DNA from: Arthrobacter zhaoxinii
Lineage (GTDB): Bacteria > Actinomycetota > Actinomycetes > Actinomycetales > Micrococcaceae
Direction: 5' to 3'
NCBI RefSeq assembly: GCF_025244925.1
Contig: NZ_CP104275.1
Span: 558,001 to 622,000, forward strand
DNA length: 64,000 nucleotides
Position 1 is the stretch's first letter. Every line of letters begins with the position of its first letter. A program made the position numbers and the translations under genes. The notes under the pieces are model-generated. The model saw nothing but the letters and a program-made list of their open reading frames with translations. It ran no database searches and had not been told where the DNA came from. Of the stretch, positions 56,567-64,000 are shown in pieces.

Positions 56567-57412
56567 ATGGGACGGGTTACCCAACGAGGACGGGTTACAC
56601 GGTTCCGACTGGACGGCAACGTCAGCCGGCGGGACGACGTATTGGCGGGGGAGGAACCGCTTGAAATCCGGATCGGCGGCAAGTCCTTCACGGTCACCAT
56701 GCGCACGCCGGGTGACGACTTTGACCTGGTCGCAGGGTTCCTGGTCTCGGAAGGGGTGATCTGGGATCCGGCGCAGCTGGTCAGCCTGCGCTACTGCTCC
56801 GGAGTGGATGAGGAAGGCAACCAGACCTTCAACGTGGTGGACGTCCAGCTCCGGCCGGGCACCCCGCTTCCGGACACCGGGATGGAACGGCACGTCTACA
56901 CCTCCAGCTCCTGCGGCATCTGCGGCACGGCCTCCATCGAGGCAGTCCGGAAGTCATCGCACTTCGACCCTTCCGAGGACGCGGTCCGGCTGCCATTGGA
57001 CATGCTGGCCGCCCTGCCGGACCGGCTGCGCGAAGGGCAGAAAGTGTTTGACAAGACCGGAGGCGTCCACGCGGCCGGACTGTTCAACGCCGACGGCGAG
57101 CTGTTGTGCCTGCGCGAAGACGTGGGCCGGCACAACGCCGTGGACAAGGTGGTGGGATGGGCTCTTCGCGCCGGGATGCTTCCGCTGCGCGGCATGGTGC
57201 TGCAGGTCTCCGGACGTGCGTCCTTCGAGCTGGTCCAGAAGGCCCAGCTGGCGGGAATCCCGGTGCTCGCGGCCGTCAGTGCACCGTCGGCCCTTTCCGT
57301 GGATCTTGCCAAGGACGGCGGACTGACGCTGATCGGTTTCAGCCGCGGTACGTCCCTGAACTGCTATTCCGCGCCGGAACGGATTCTGGCCGCAGCCCCC
57401 GCGCCGGTGTAG
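56567..57412 (+). CDS. fdhD: Formate dehydrogenase accessory sulfurtransferase FdhD
   Basis: 281 residues. Family features: the SSCGICGTASIEAV Cys motif (about residue 120), GGVHAAGLFNADGELLCLRE, the EDVGRHNAVDKVVGWAL block and GRASFELVQKAQLAGIPVL. FdhD passes sulfur to the Mo cofactor of formate dehydrogenase. No formate dehydrogenase gene is in the window, so the target enzyme must be encoded elsewhere. Confidence 0.93.
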   Translation: MGRVTQRGRVTRFRLDGNVSRRDDVLAGEEPLEIRIGGKSFTVTMRTPGDDFDLVAGFLVSEGVIWDPAQLVSLRYCSGVDEEGNQTFNVVDVQLRPGTPLPDTGMERHVYTSSSCGICGTASIEAVRKSSHFDPSEDAVRLPLDMLAALPDRLREGQKVFDKTGGVHAAGLFNADGELLCLREDVGRHNAVDKVVGWALRAGMLPLRGMVLQVSGRASFELVQKAQLAGIPVLAAVSAPSALSVDLAKDGGLTLIGFSRGTSLNCYSAPERILAAAPAPV

Positions 57413-57490
57413 GCAGCGGAGGCAGGCCCGCCGCTCCGGACCGGCACGGACCGGGCGGGGTCCGGGGCCGGCCCCGCCCCTCCGGATCCC

Positions 57491-59206
57491 CTAGCGGGCG
57501 GCCGGAAGCTGGACCGTGGCTGTGGTGCCCTGGCCCACTTTCGACACGATGCCCAGTTCGCCGCCGTGCTGGAGCACAATGTCCTGGACGATGGCCAGGC
57601 CCAGCCCGGTTCCCGGGATGGCGGCGGAGGTGGCGTTGGAGGCACGGAAGAAGCGCCGGAAAAGATTGGGAAGGTCCGCTTCCGGGATGCCGATGCCGGT
57701 GTCGCGGATCTGTACGCGCACCCCGGGCCCGGCGCCGTCCGGCTGTACCAGTGCGGCACTGATTTCCACTGATCCGCCGGCAGGGGTGAACTTCACCGCG
57801 TTGGAGCAGAGATTGGTGAACACCTGCTCCAACTGGGCACGGTCTCCGTCCACCAGCAGCGCATCGGAGCCGAGCTCCAGCCGGAGGTCCAGGTTGTTGG
57901 TGACGGCGGCGGGTGCCAGCGAAGCGGCAACGGCCCGGAGGAGTTCCTCCAGATCCACTTCTTCCACCTCGAGGCTGCTCTCGTCCGCGTCCTGCCGGGA
58001 AATGGTCAGCAGGTCGCTGATCAGCTGGTTGAGCCGGACAGCGTTGCGCCCCACAATCTTCAGCATCTGGGCGACGTCCTCCGGGATGTCCCCGCCGGAA
58101 CCGTCCAGGATGAGGTCAAGGTACCCGGTAATCGAGGTCAGCGGCGTCCGCAGCTCATGGTTGACCGTGGCCACGAAGTCGGTCTTGGCCTGGTCCAGTT
58201 CGCGCTGGCGTTTGAGCACCATCCGCTGGGCCGTGATGAGGTTGCCCTGCACGAGGCCGTGCGCCAGGTTTCCGCTGACATGCTGGATCAGCGACATCTC
58301 CGTGCTGGTCCAGTCCCGCGGAGAACCCTCTCCGGCAAGCCAGAGCAGGCCGAAGGCCTGGTCCCCGTGGCCCAGCGGCACAATCACCGAGGTCCGCAGC
58401 CCCGCAGCGCATGCCGCTGCGCTGATCGGCAGCGGCTCGTCGCCGGGTTGGCCGTGGTCTTCCACCGCCAGCGCCCGGCCCCGCTCCCACAGAGTCTCAG
58501 CCAGCTCCCCGGCGGTATGGGCGCCCAGCTCAGGCATGCCTCCCGAGGTGGTTCCCTCCCGGCTCCAGGCCAGCGTCAGCACCGGGACGCGCTCGTCCGG
58601 GAACGTTACCAGTTGTACATGGTCCGCTTCGAAGGTGGCTCCCAGCCCGTGAACCACCACCTCGGCCATCTGCTGGGGATCGTTCGTGGCCCGGACCGCA
58701 TCCGAAATGCGGCGCGTCTCCTCCCGCAGCCGGGCCGCGGCCATCCGCCGTCCGCGGCGGGCGGAGGCAGTGGCCAGGATGAGGTTGACCCGGCGGGCCA
58801 GGTCCTCAGGATCCACCGGGCTCGCCACGAAGTCGGCAATGCCCAGTTCCACCATGAAGTCCATGTCCACGCCGGCCTCGCCTGCCACCAGGATGACCGG
58901 CAGCTTGGTGATGGCGGGTTCGTGCCGCAGCCGCTTGAGCATGTCCATGCCGGCAACCTGCCGGATGGTGGAATCCACCACCGCCAACACCGGCGAAGCG
59001 GTCCGCGCAGCCTCCATGGCTTCGTCTACGTCCTGCACCGGAACCGCGTCCAGTCCCGCGTCGGAGAGGATGCCGGCTACAACGGAGAAGACAGCGGGCT
59101 CCTCCACGGCAACCAGGGCCTTGGGGCGGGGGCCTGTGCCGGGTTTGTCGCCCTCCGTAGAGGTGTCTGCCGTCGGAAAGGCAGAAGTTTTTAGTGCCGG
59201 GGACAT
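57491..59206 (-). CDS. Histidine kinase with N-terminal pseudo-receiver and GAF domains
   Basis: 571 residues from ATG 59206 (AAAGG upstream). Order: REC-like domain (about 28-145), GAF-like domain (about 160-310), HisKA with the phospho-His in ATVNHELRTPLTSITGYLDL, and an ATPase (VFTNLCSNAVKFTP, RDTGIGIP, GTGLGLAIVQDIV). In the REC part the acceptor Asp (D78) and acidic EE (35-36) are kept, but the usual Thr (A108) and Lys (S129) are lost, so phosphotransfer to it is doubtful. No membrane span: a cytosolic sensor. Orphan: no response regulator adjacent. Confidence 0.86.
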   Translation of the reverse strand: MSPALKTSAFPTADTSTEGDKPGTGPRPKALVAVEEPAVFSVVAGILSDAGLDAVPVQDVDEAMEAARTASPVLAVVDSTIRQVAGMDMLKRLRHEPAITKLPVILVAGEAGVDMDFMVELGIADFVASPVDPEDLARRVNLILATASARRGRRMAAARLREETRRISDAVRATNDPQQMAEVVVHGLGATFEADHVQLVTFPDERVPVLTLAWSREGTTSGGMPELGAHTAGELAETLWERGRALAVEDHGQPGDEPLPISAAACAAGLRTSVIVPLGHGDQAFGLLWLAGEGSPRDWTSTEMSLIQHVSGNLAHGLVQGNLITAQRMVLKRQRELDQAKTDFVATVNHELRTPLTSITGYLDLILDGSGGDIPEDVAQMLKIVGRNAVRLNQLISDLLTISRQDADESSLEVEEVDLEELLRAVAASLAPAAVTNNLDLRLELGSDALLVDGDRAQLEQVFTNLCSNAVKFTPAGGSVEISAALVQPDGAGPGVRVQIRDTGIGIPEADLPNLFRRFFRASNATSAAIPGTGLGLAIVQDIVLQHGGELGIVSKVGQGTTATVQLPAAR

Positions 59207-59399
59207 AACGACCTTTCGTCAGTGCCCGGTTCAGCTCTAGGGGCAGCGTTAGGAAGTGTAACAGCACTCCGGAGGCCCCGAGGTGATACGACTCACCCTC
59301 GCCGGATGCCGCGGACCCTGATTTCAGCCCCTGGCGATCGGCCGGGAACAGCCCCCGGACGGGCTTAAGCTGGAACGTGCAGATATCGGAGGAACAGAC

Positions 59400-61280
59400 A
59401 TGAGCATGGAAGGCGCAGCGTGGGGTTCGCTGATGCAGATCTCCCGCGCCAAGGGCGGCGACGGCAAGATCTCGCGGGACACGCTGAAACGGATTGTCCG
59501 CTTCGCGGCTCCCTATCGGACCCGGCTCCTTGGCTTCGTGCTGTTGTCGGTGGTGGGCGCGTTCCTGGCCGTGGCCACACCGGTCCTGGCCGGCGAGGTG
59601 GTCAACTCGATCGTGGCCGGAACAGCCCCCGCAGTGGTGATCCGGCTCGCCCTGCTGATTGCCGCCGTCGCCGTCGCTGATGCGGCCGTTTCCCTCGCCA
59701 CGCGCTGGTTTTCCTCGCGCATCGGCGAAAGCGTCATCCTGGACCTGCGCACGGCCGTGTTCGACCACGTCCAGAAGATGCCCATCGCCTTCTTCACGCG
59801 TACCCGGACGGGCGCGCTGGTCAGCCGGCTCAACAATGACGTAATCGGTGCCCAGCAGGCTTTCAGCGGGACCCTTTCCGGTGTGGTGAGCAACGTCGTC
59901 GCCCTGATTCTGACCCTGATCGTGATGCTCGGAACCTCGTGGCAGGTGACCGTGCTGGCCATGCTGCTGCTGCCGGTGTTCCTGCTGCCGGCAAGGCGGA
60001 TGGGCGGCCGGCTTGCCGCACTCCGGCGGGAGGCCGCCAACCACAACGCGTCCATGGGCACGCAGATGACCGAGCGGTTCTCCGCACCCGGCGCCACCCT
60101 GGTCAAGCTGTTCGGCCGGCCCGACGCCGAATCGCGGGAGTTCGCGCTGCGTGCCTCCCGGGTGCGGGACATCGGCGTGAAGATGGCCATGATGCAGGCC
60201 GTCTTCGTGACGGCCCTGACCCTGGTGTCCGCGCTGGCGCTGGCCCTGGTCTACGGACTCGGCGGCTACCTGGCGCTCCAGGGCAGCCTGAACACGGGCG
60301 ACGTCGTGACCCTGGCGCTGCTGCTCACCCGCCTGTATGCACCGCTGACCTCCCTGGCCAATGCCCGCGTGGAGATCATGAGTGCCGTGGTCAGTTTCGA
60401 GCGCGTCTTCGAGATCCTGGACCTGCGCCCGCTGATCCGTGAAAAGGAATCGCCGGCACTGGTGCCGGAGGGACCGCTGAGCGTGGAGTTCGACGACGTC
60501 CGGTTCGCCTACCCCACCGCGGACAAGGTGTCCCTCGCATCCCTGGAGGAGGTGGCCGTCCTGGACAACCGCGGCGGCGAGGACGTCCTCCACGGAGTGT
60601 CCTTCCGGGTTGAACCCGGGCAGACCGTCGCCCTGGTCGGAACCTCGGGGGCAGGGAAGTCCACCATCGCGCAGCTGCTGGCACGCCTGTACGACGTCGA
60701 TTCGGGGGCCGTGCGCTTCTCCGGCACCGATGTGCGGGACCTGAGTTTTGCCGGCATCCGGCAGGCCCTGGGCATGGTGACCCAGGATGGGCACCTGTTC
60801 CACGAGACCATCCGTGCCAACCTACTGCTCGCCCGCCCGGAGGCCGGCGAGGACGAGGTCTGGGATGCCCTCCGCCGGGCCCGGCTGGAGGACATGGTCC
60901 GTTCGCTGCCGGACGGTCTGGAAACGCTGGTGGGGGAGCGGGGCTACCGGCTGTCCGGAGGCGAACGCCAGCGCATGACCATTGCCCGGCTGCTGCTGGC
61001 CCAGCCGCGGATCGTGATCCTGGACGAAGCCACCGCCGCGCTGGATTCCACCTCCGAGGCAGCAGTCCAGGCGGCACTGGGCGAGGCCTTGGAAGGACGG
61101 ACCGCCGTCGTGATTGCCCACCGGCTCTCCACCATCCGCAACGCGGACCGCATCCTGGTGATCGAGGGCGGGCGGATTGCCGAACAGGGAACGCATACGC
61201 AGCTGCTTGCACGGGGCGGGCGCTACGCAGAGCTGTACAACACCCAGTTCGCGCCCGAGCCGGCGGACGCAGTGGAATAA
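59400..61280 (+). CDS. ABC exporter (fused membrane and ATPase domains)
   Basis: 626 residues. ABC_membrane domain with six spans (about 35-330; RLLGFVLLSVVGAFLAVATP), then the ATPase: Walker A GTSGAGKST, signature YRLSGGERQRM, Walker B IVILDEATAALDS, switch HRLST. Works as a homodimer or with a partner. No partner gene is adjacent. Substrate unknown; lipid or drug export is typical of the family. Confidence 0.9.
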   Translation: MSMEGAAWGSLMQISRAKGGDGKISRDTLKRIVRFAAPYRTRLLGFVLLSVVGAFLAVATPVLAGEVVNSIVAGTAPAVVIRLALLIAAVAVADAAVSLATRWFSSRIGESVILDLRTAVFDHVQKMPIAFFTRTRTGALVSRLNNDVIGAQQAFSGTLSGVVSNVVALILTLIVMLGTSWQVTVLAMLLLPVFLLPARRMGGRLAALRREAANHNASMGTQMTERFSAPGATLVKLFGRPDAESREFALRASRVRDIGVKMAMMQAVFVTALTLVSALALALVYGLGGYLALQGSLNTGDVVTLALLLTRLYAPLTSLANARVEIMSAVVSFERVFEILDLRPLIREKESPALVPEGPLSVEFDDVRFAYPTADKVSLASLEEVAVLDNRGGEDVLHGVSFRVEPGQTVALVGTSGAGKSTIAQLLARLYDVDSGAVRFSGTDVRDLSFAGIRQALGMVTQDGHLFHETIRANLLLARPEAGEDEVWDALRRARLEDMVRSLPDGLETLVGERGYRLSGGERQRMTIARLLLAQPRIVILDEATAALDSTSEAAVQAALGEALEGRTAVVIAHRLSTIRNADRILVIEGGRIAEQGTHTQLLARGGRYAELYNTQFAPEPADAVE

Positions 61281-61321
61281 CAGCTTCTTCGCTGAACCGG
61301 GGGTCCGGTTAAAGAAAAAAG

Positions 61322-61395
61322 TGCCCCCGGCCGGAATCGAACCGACGACCTGCCCTTTAGGAGAGGGCCGCTCTATCCTACTGAGCTACGAGGGC
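61322..61395 (-). tRNA. tRNA-Arg (anticodon CCT)
   Basis: 74 nt on the minus strand: acceptor GCCCTCG paired with CGGGGGC, D arm GCTC...GAGC, anticodon arm GCCCT-CTCCTAA-AGGGC with anticodon CCT, T arm GTCGG-TTCGATT-CCGGC, discriminator A. CCA is not encoded in the sequence. Lies between the ABC exporter and the MarR gene. Confidence 0.95.
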
Positions 61396-61427
61396 GGACC
61401 GCCGGGTTACCGGCGGGCGGTACCAGC

Positions 61428-61961
61428 TTACCCGTTTCTCCCGGTGCGCGGGTGCAGCCCCTCCGGTGCGCCGCCGTCTGCGGGCACCGCGGTGCCGCCG
61501 GCCTGCTGGGCCGAAATGTGCCGGTCATAGCTCTCACGGATGGACTGCATAAAGCCCAGGATGGTGCGCAGCTCCGTTTCCGTATACCGGGACATGACCT
61601 CGTCGGTGAGGGCGCCCAGGGGGCCGAAGTAGGCACCGGCCAGCTGCATGGCCAGCGGTTCGAAGTGCAGGGTGACCTTCCGCCGGTCCGCATGGCTGCG
61701 GTTGCGGTGGATGTGGCCGATGCGTTCCAGCCGGTCAATGACGGCGGTGGTGGCCCCGGAGGAGGTGCCCAGCCGGGCGCTGAGCTGACCGGCGGTGAGG
61801 GCCTCATGGCGCATCTCGGCCTCCATGATGAGCACCAGGGCGCGCATGTCCGTGGCATTGAGGCCGTTTGAATGCGCAAAAGCGTCCGCGACACGCTGCC
61901 CGTCCAGGCTCATGCCGCGGAGTGCGTCGACGATATCCCGCCGTAGCTCTTTGTCTTCCAC
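61428..61961 (-). CDS. MarR-family transcriptional regulator
   Basis: 177 residues. Winged-helix core with LTAGQLSARLGTSSGATTAV and the wing DRLERIGHIHRNRSHADRRK, flanked by dimerisation helices. It is divergent from the MMPL transporter, and a 25-bp inverted repeat lies between them. Likely represses the transporter and itself, released by a small ligand. Confidence 0.9.
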   Translation of the reverse strand: MEDKELRRDIVDALRGMSLDGQRVADAFAHSNGLNATDMRALVLIMEAEMRHEALTAGQLSARLGTSSGATTAVIDRLERIGHIHRNRSHADRRKVTLHFEPLAMQLAGAYFGPLGALTDEVMSRYTETELRTILGFMQSIRESYDRHISAQQAGGTAVPADGGAPEGLHPRTGRNG

Positions 61962-61984
61962 AGCCCAATAGTAACTGGGAATTG

Positions 61985-62009
61985 AAGTATCTCTATATCT
62001 GAGATACTT
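61985..62009. promoter_or_regulatory. Inverted-repeat operator between marR and the MMPL gene
   Basis: AAGTATCTC-TATATCT-GAGATACTT: two perfect 9-bp arms with a 7-bp spacer. A further AGAGATACTT half site lies at 62016-62025. Symmetric, AT-rich within GC-rich DNA, and overlapping the likely promoters of both genes. Confidence 0.75.
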
Positions 62010-62045
62010 TCGAGCAGAGATACTTTAGACGGCTGGGAGAAGCAC

Positions 62046-64000
62046 ATGTACGCAGGGATAGTGAAGAACGCCAAGACGGCGTGGATCACGCTGCTGATCG
62101 GGGTGGCCGTCATCATCGGCCTGTTCGCCCTGCCCGCACAGGAAAACGACACCTCGGGCGTGGGCGGGCTGAATGACAAGTACCAGTCAGCCCAGGTTGC
62201 CGAACTGCTCGAGGAGTTCCCGGACGCGCAGGAATCCTCCGCGATTGTGGTGGTCTCCCGCGAAGACGGCGAGCCGCTGACGGACGCGGACACCGCCGGC
62301 ATCGCCGGGATCAACGCGGCGGCTGCGGAAGCCGGCGCCTCGGGCCCGCCGCCGCAGGTTCCGCCGGTGGTTTCGGAAAACAAGCTCGTGGCGATTGTTC
62401 CGCTGACGCTGCAGGCCGCCGCCGACGACGGCGACGCCGTGTCCGCGGAGGTCGAGAACCTGCGGGACGCCGTGTCCGAGGCTGCACCGGAGGGCGTCCG
62501 GGCGGAACTGACGGGCGGGGCCGCCTTCAGTGCCGACCTGGCCGGGGTGTTCTCCGGAGCCAACTTCGTGCTGCTGACCGTTACGGCCGGCGTCGTTGCC
62601 GTGCTGCTGCTGATCACCTACCGTTCGCCGTGGCTCTGGATCGTGCCCCTGGCCATTGTCGGCGCTATTGAACAGCTGGCCGCCAAGGTGGTGGACCTGC
62701 TGGCTCCGGTCACCGGAATCACCGTGGATCCGTCCGCCGTTGGCATTACCAGCGTCCTGGTCTTCGGCGCGGCCACCAACTATGCACTGCTGTTGATTGC
62801 CCGCTACCGGGAGGAACTGCGCGTCCACGACTCGGTGTACGAGGCGATGCGCAAGGCCCTGACCCGGACCAGGGAGGCCATCATTGCCAGCGGCGGCACC
62901 GTGATCCTGGCCCTGCTCACCCTGTTGTTCACCGACACCCAGAGCTACCGCGGCCTCGGTTTCTCCGCCGCCATCGGCATTGTGCTGGCCATCTTCAGCG
63001 CCCTGTTCCTGCTGCCGGTTGCCCTGGTGCTGCTGGGCCGCAGGCTCTTCTGGCCGTTCGTGCCCAAGGTGGGGGATCCGGCCAAGGAAGGCAAGTTCTG
63101 GGGCCGCCTGGGTGAAGCCACCGCACGCCGCCCCAAGACCATCGCCGGCACCGCCGTCGTCGTCCTGCTGGCCCTGGGCAGCGCGCTGTTCACCCTGCAG
63201 ATCGGGCTGAGCGAAAACGAACAGTTCCGCGAGAAGCCGCAGGCAGTCACCGCGGCCGAAACCCTGTCCGAAGGCTTCCCCGCCGGCTCCTCCTCGCCCG
63301 TCACCGTCCTGGTGGATACGGACGCCGCGGATGACGCCGTCGCCCAGCTGTCCGGCATCGAAGGCGTCACTGCCGCCACGCCCGGAACCGAGCATGACGG
63401 CCGCACCCGGGTGGAACTGATCACCGGCTACGAGGCCGGCACCGACGAAGCCAACACCTTCATCACCGATCTGCGCGAGGGTCTCGCGGATGAGGACTAT
63501 GAGGCACTGGTAGGCGGGGAAGCCGCAGAGCGGGTGGACCAGCTGTCCGCGAACCAGCACGACACGGTCCTGGTGGTGACCTCCGTGATTATCCTGGTGT
63601 TCCTGGTCCTAATGATCCTGCTGCGCTCCCTCGTGGCGCCGGTGCTGCTGGTCGCCTCGGTGCTGCTGACCTTCCTGGCCGCCACCGGGCTGAGCTGGCT
63701 GGTGTTCGAGAATGTGTTGGATTTCCCGGCCATGGATGTGCAGACGCTGCTCTACTCCTTCCTGTTCCTGGTGGCTCTGGGTGTTGACTACAACATCTTC
63801 CTGACCACCCGGGCACGGGAAAACGCGGTCTCCATGGGCACGAAGCAGGGCATGCTGGCAGCACTGCGCTCCACCGGCGGCGTGATCACCAGCGCCGGCA
63901 TCCTGCTGGCGGCTGTGTTCGCGGTGCTCGGCGTGCTGCCGCTGGTGACCCTGACCCAGGTGGGCATCATCGTGGCGATCGGCGTCCTGTTCGACACCCT
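62046..64000 (+). CDS. MMPL-family transporter (3' end outside window)
   Basis: ATG 62046 with GGGAGA upstream; 651 residues visible before the window ends. RND-type build: TM1 (TAWITLLIGVAVIIGLFALP), a soluble loop (about 35-175), spans with the FGAATNYALLLIARYREEL motif, a second soluble loop, and a second span set with VALGVDYNIFLTTRARE. MMPL proteins export lipids or drugs using the proton gradient. The expression context is a MarR regulator with an operator between the genes. Confidence 0.9.
   Translation, partial: MYAGIVKNAKTAWITLLIGVAVIIGLFALPAQENDTSGVGGLNDKYQSAQVAELLEEFPDAQESSAIVVVSREDGEPLTDADTAGIAGINAAAAEAGASGPPPQVPPVVSENKLVAIVPLTLQAAADDGDAVSAEVENLRDAVSEAAPEGVRAELTGGAAFSADLAGVFSGANFVLLTVTAGVVAVLLLITYRSPWLWIVPLAIVGAIEQLAAKVVDLLAPVTGITVDPSAVGITSVLVFGAATNYALLLIARYREELRVHDSVYEAMRKALTRTREAIIASGGTVILALLTLLFTDTQSYRGLGFSAAIGIVLAIFSALFLLPVALVLLGRRLFWPFVPKVGDPAKEGKFWGRLGEATARRPKTIAGTAVVVLLALGSALFTLQIGLSENEQFREKPQAVTAAETLSEGFPAGSSSPVTVLVDTDAADDAVAQLSGIEGVTAATPGTEHDGRTRVELITGYEAGTDEANTFITDLREGLADEDYEALVGGEAAERVDQLSANQHDTVLVVTSVIILVFLVLMILLRSLVAPVLLVASVLLTFLAATGLSWLVFENVLDFPAMDVQTLLYSFLFLVALGVDYNIFLTTRARENAVSMGTKQGMLAALRSTGGVITSAGILLAAVFAVLGVLPLVTLTQVGIIVAIGVLFDT

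Overview
The window is a 64 kb, GC-rich, chromosome-like segment from an actinobacterium, most likely of the Micrococcaceae (Arthrobacter or a close relative). The evidence is a groEL with a Gly-Met tail and no adjacent groES, DUF3263 and DUF3027 proteins, a threonine/serine exporter of the ThrE type, an orphan WXG100 protein, a DtxR/IdeR regulator, and cell-wall peptidases behind two c-di-AMP (ydaO-type) riboswitches. Frequent GTG/TTG starts and 1-8 nt gene overlaps fit this. No transposase, prophage or CRISPR array was seen.

Layout. 1-3158: a quinone oxidoreductase cut by the window edge, a PRISE-like SDR and a Cds1-like cysteine desulfhydrase. 3233-12544: a catabolic island with an ABC importer (two permeases and an ATPase, but only a 30-codon ORF where the binding protein should be), a VOC-type extradiol dioxygenase, a DUF1932 dehydrogenase, a GntR/FCD regulator, a 102-bp tandem repeat, an SdpI-like protein, and an overlapping PrpF/LigU-LigJ-LigK operon that takes 4-oxalomesaconate to pyruvate and oxaloacetate. 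Four copies of an ATTGTTGACAAT-type inverted repeat precede the importer, dioxygenase, dehydrogenase and LigU operon, so they look like one regulon. 12580-35919: mostly housekeeping or poorly known genes (GNAT, a coiled-coil/membrane pair, Pth2-like, CynX-type MFS, SDR, NhaA-thioredoxin fusion, acetate CoA-transferase, S4 protein, HNH, DUF1540, ZapE, DoxX, aldo/keto reductase, CYTH-CHAD, MFS, FemX, ThrE, SIP, Ung, DUF3263, LytR_C).

36132-49475: a cold-shock gene with a structured leader, groEL with a CIRCE-like element, WXG100, a two-component system, an XPB helicase with a partner protein, a second cold-shock gene with DUF3027 and an MFS protein, and serC. 49690-53400: an IdeR-like regulator, then three secreted wall-peptidase-like genes (M23, NlpC/P60-like, NlpC/P60-like) behind two riboswitches. 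53662-57412: HNH, mobA, DUF6457, moeA and fdhD, a molybdenum-cofactor set. 57491-64000: a REC-GAF histidine kinase, an ABC exporter, tRNA-Arg(CCT), and a MarR regulator divergent from an MMPL transporter with a clear operator between them.

The most interesting part is the catabolic island. It lacks the LigC and LigI steps but has the complete oxalomesaconate branch beside a type I ring-cleavage dioxygenase. That is what a gallate-like trihydroxybenzoate route would need, yet gallate dioxygenases known to me are of the unrelated type II fold.
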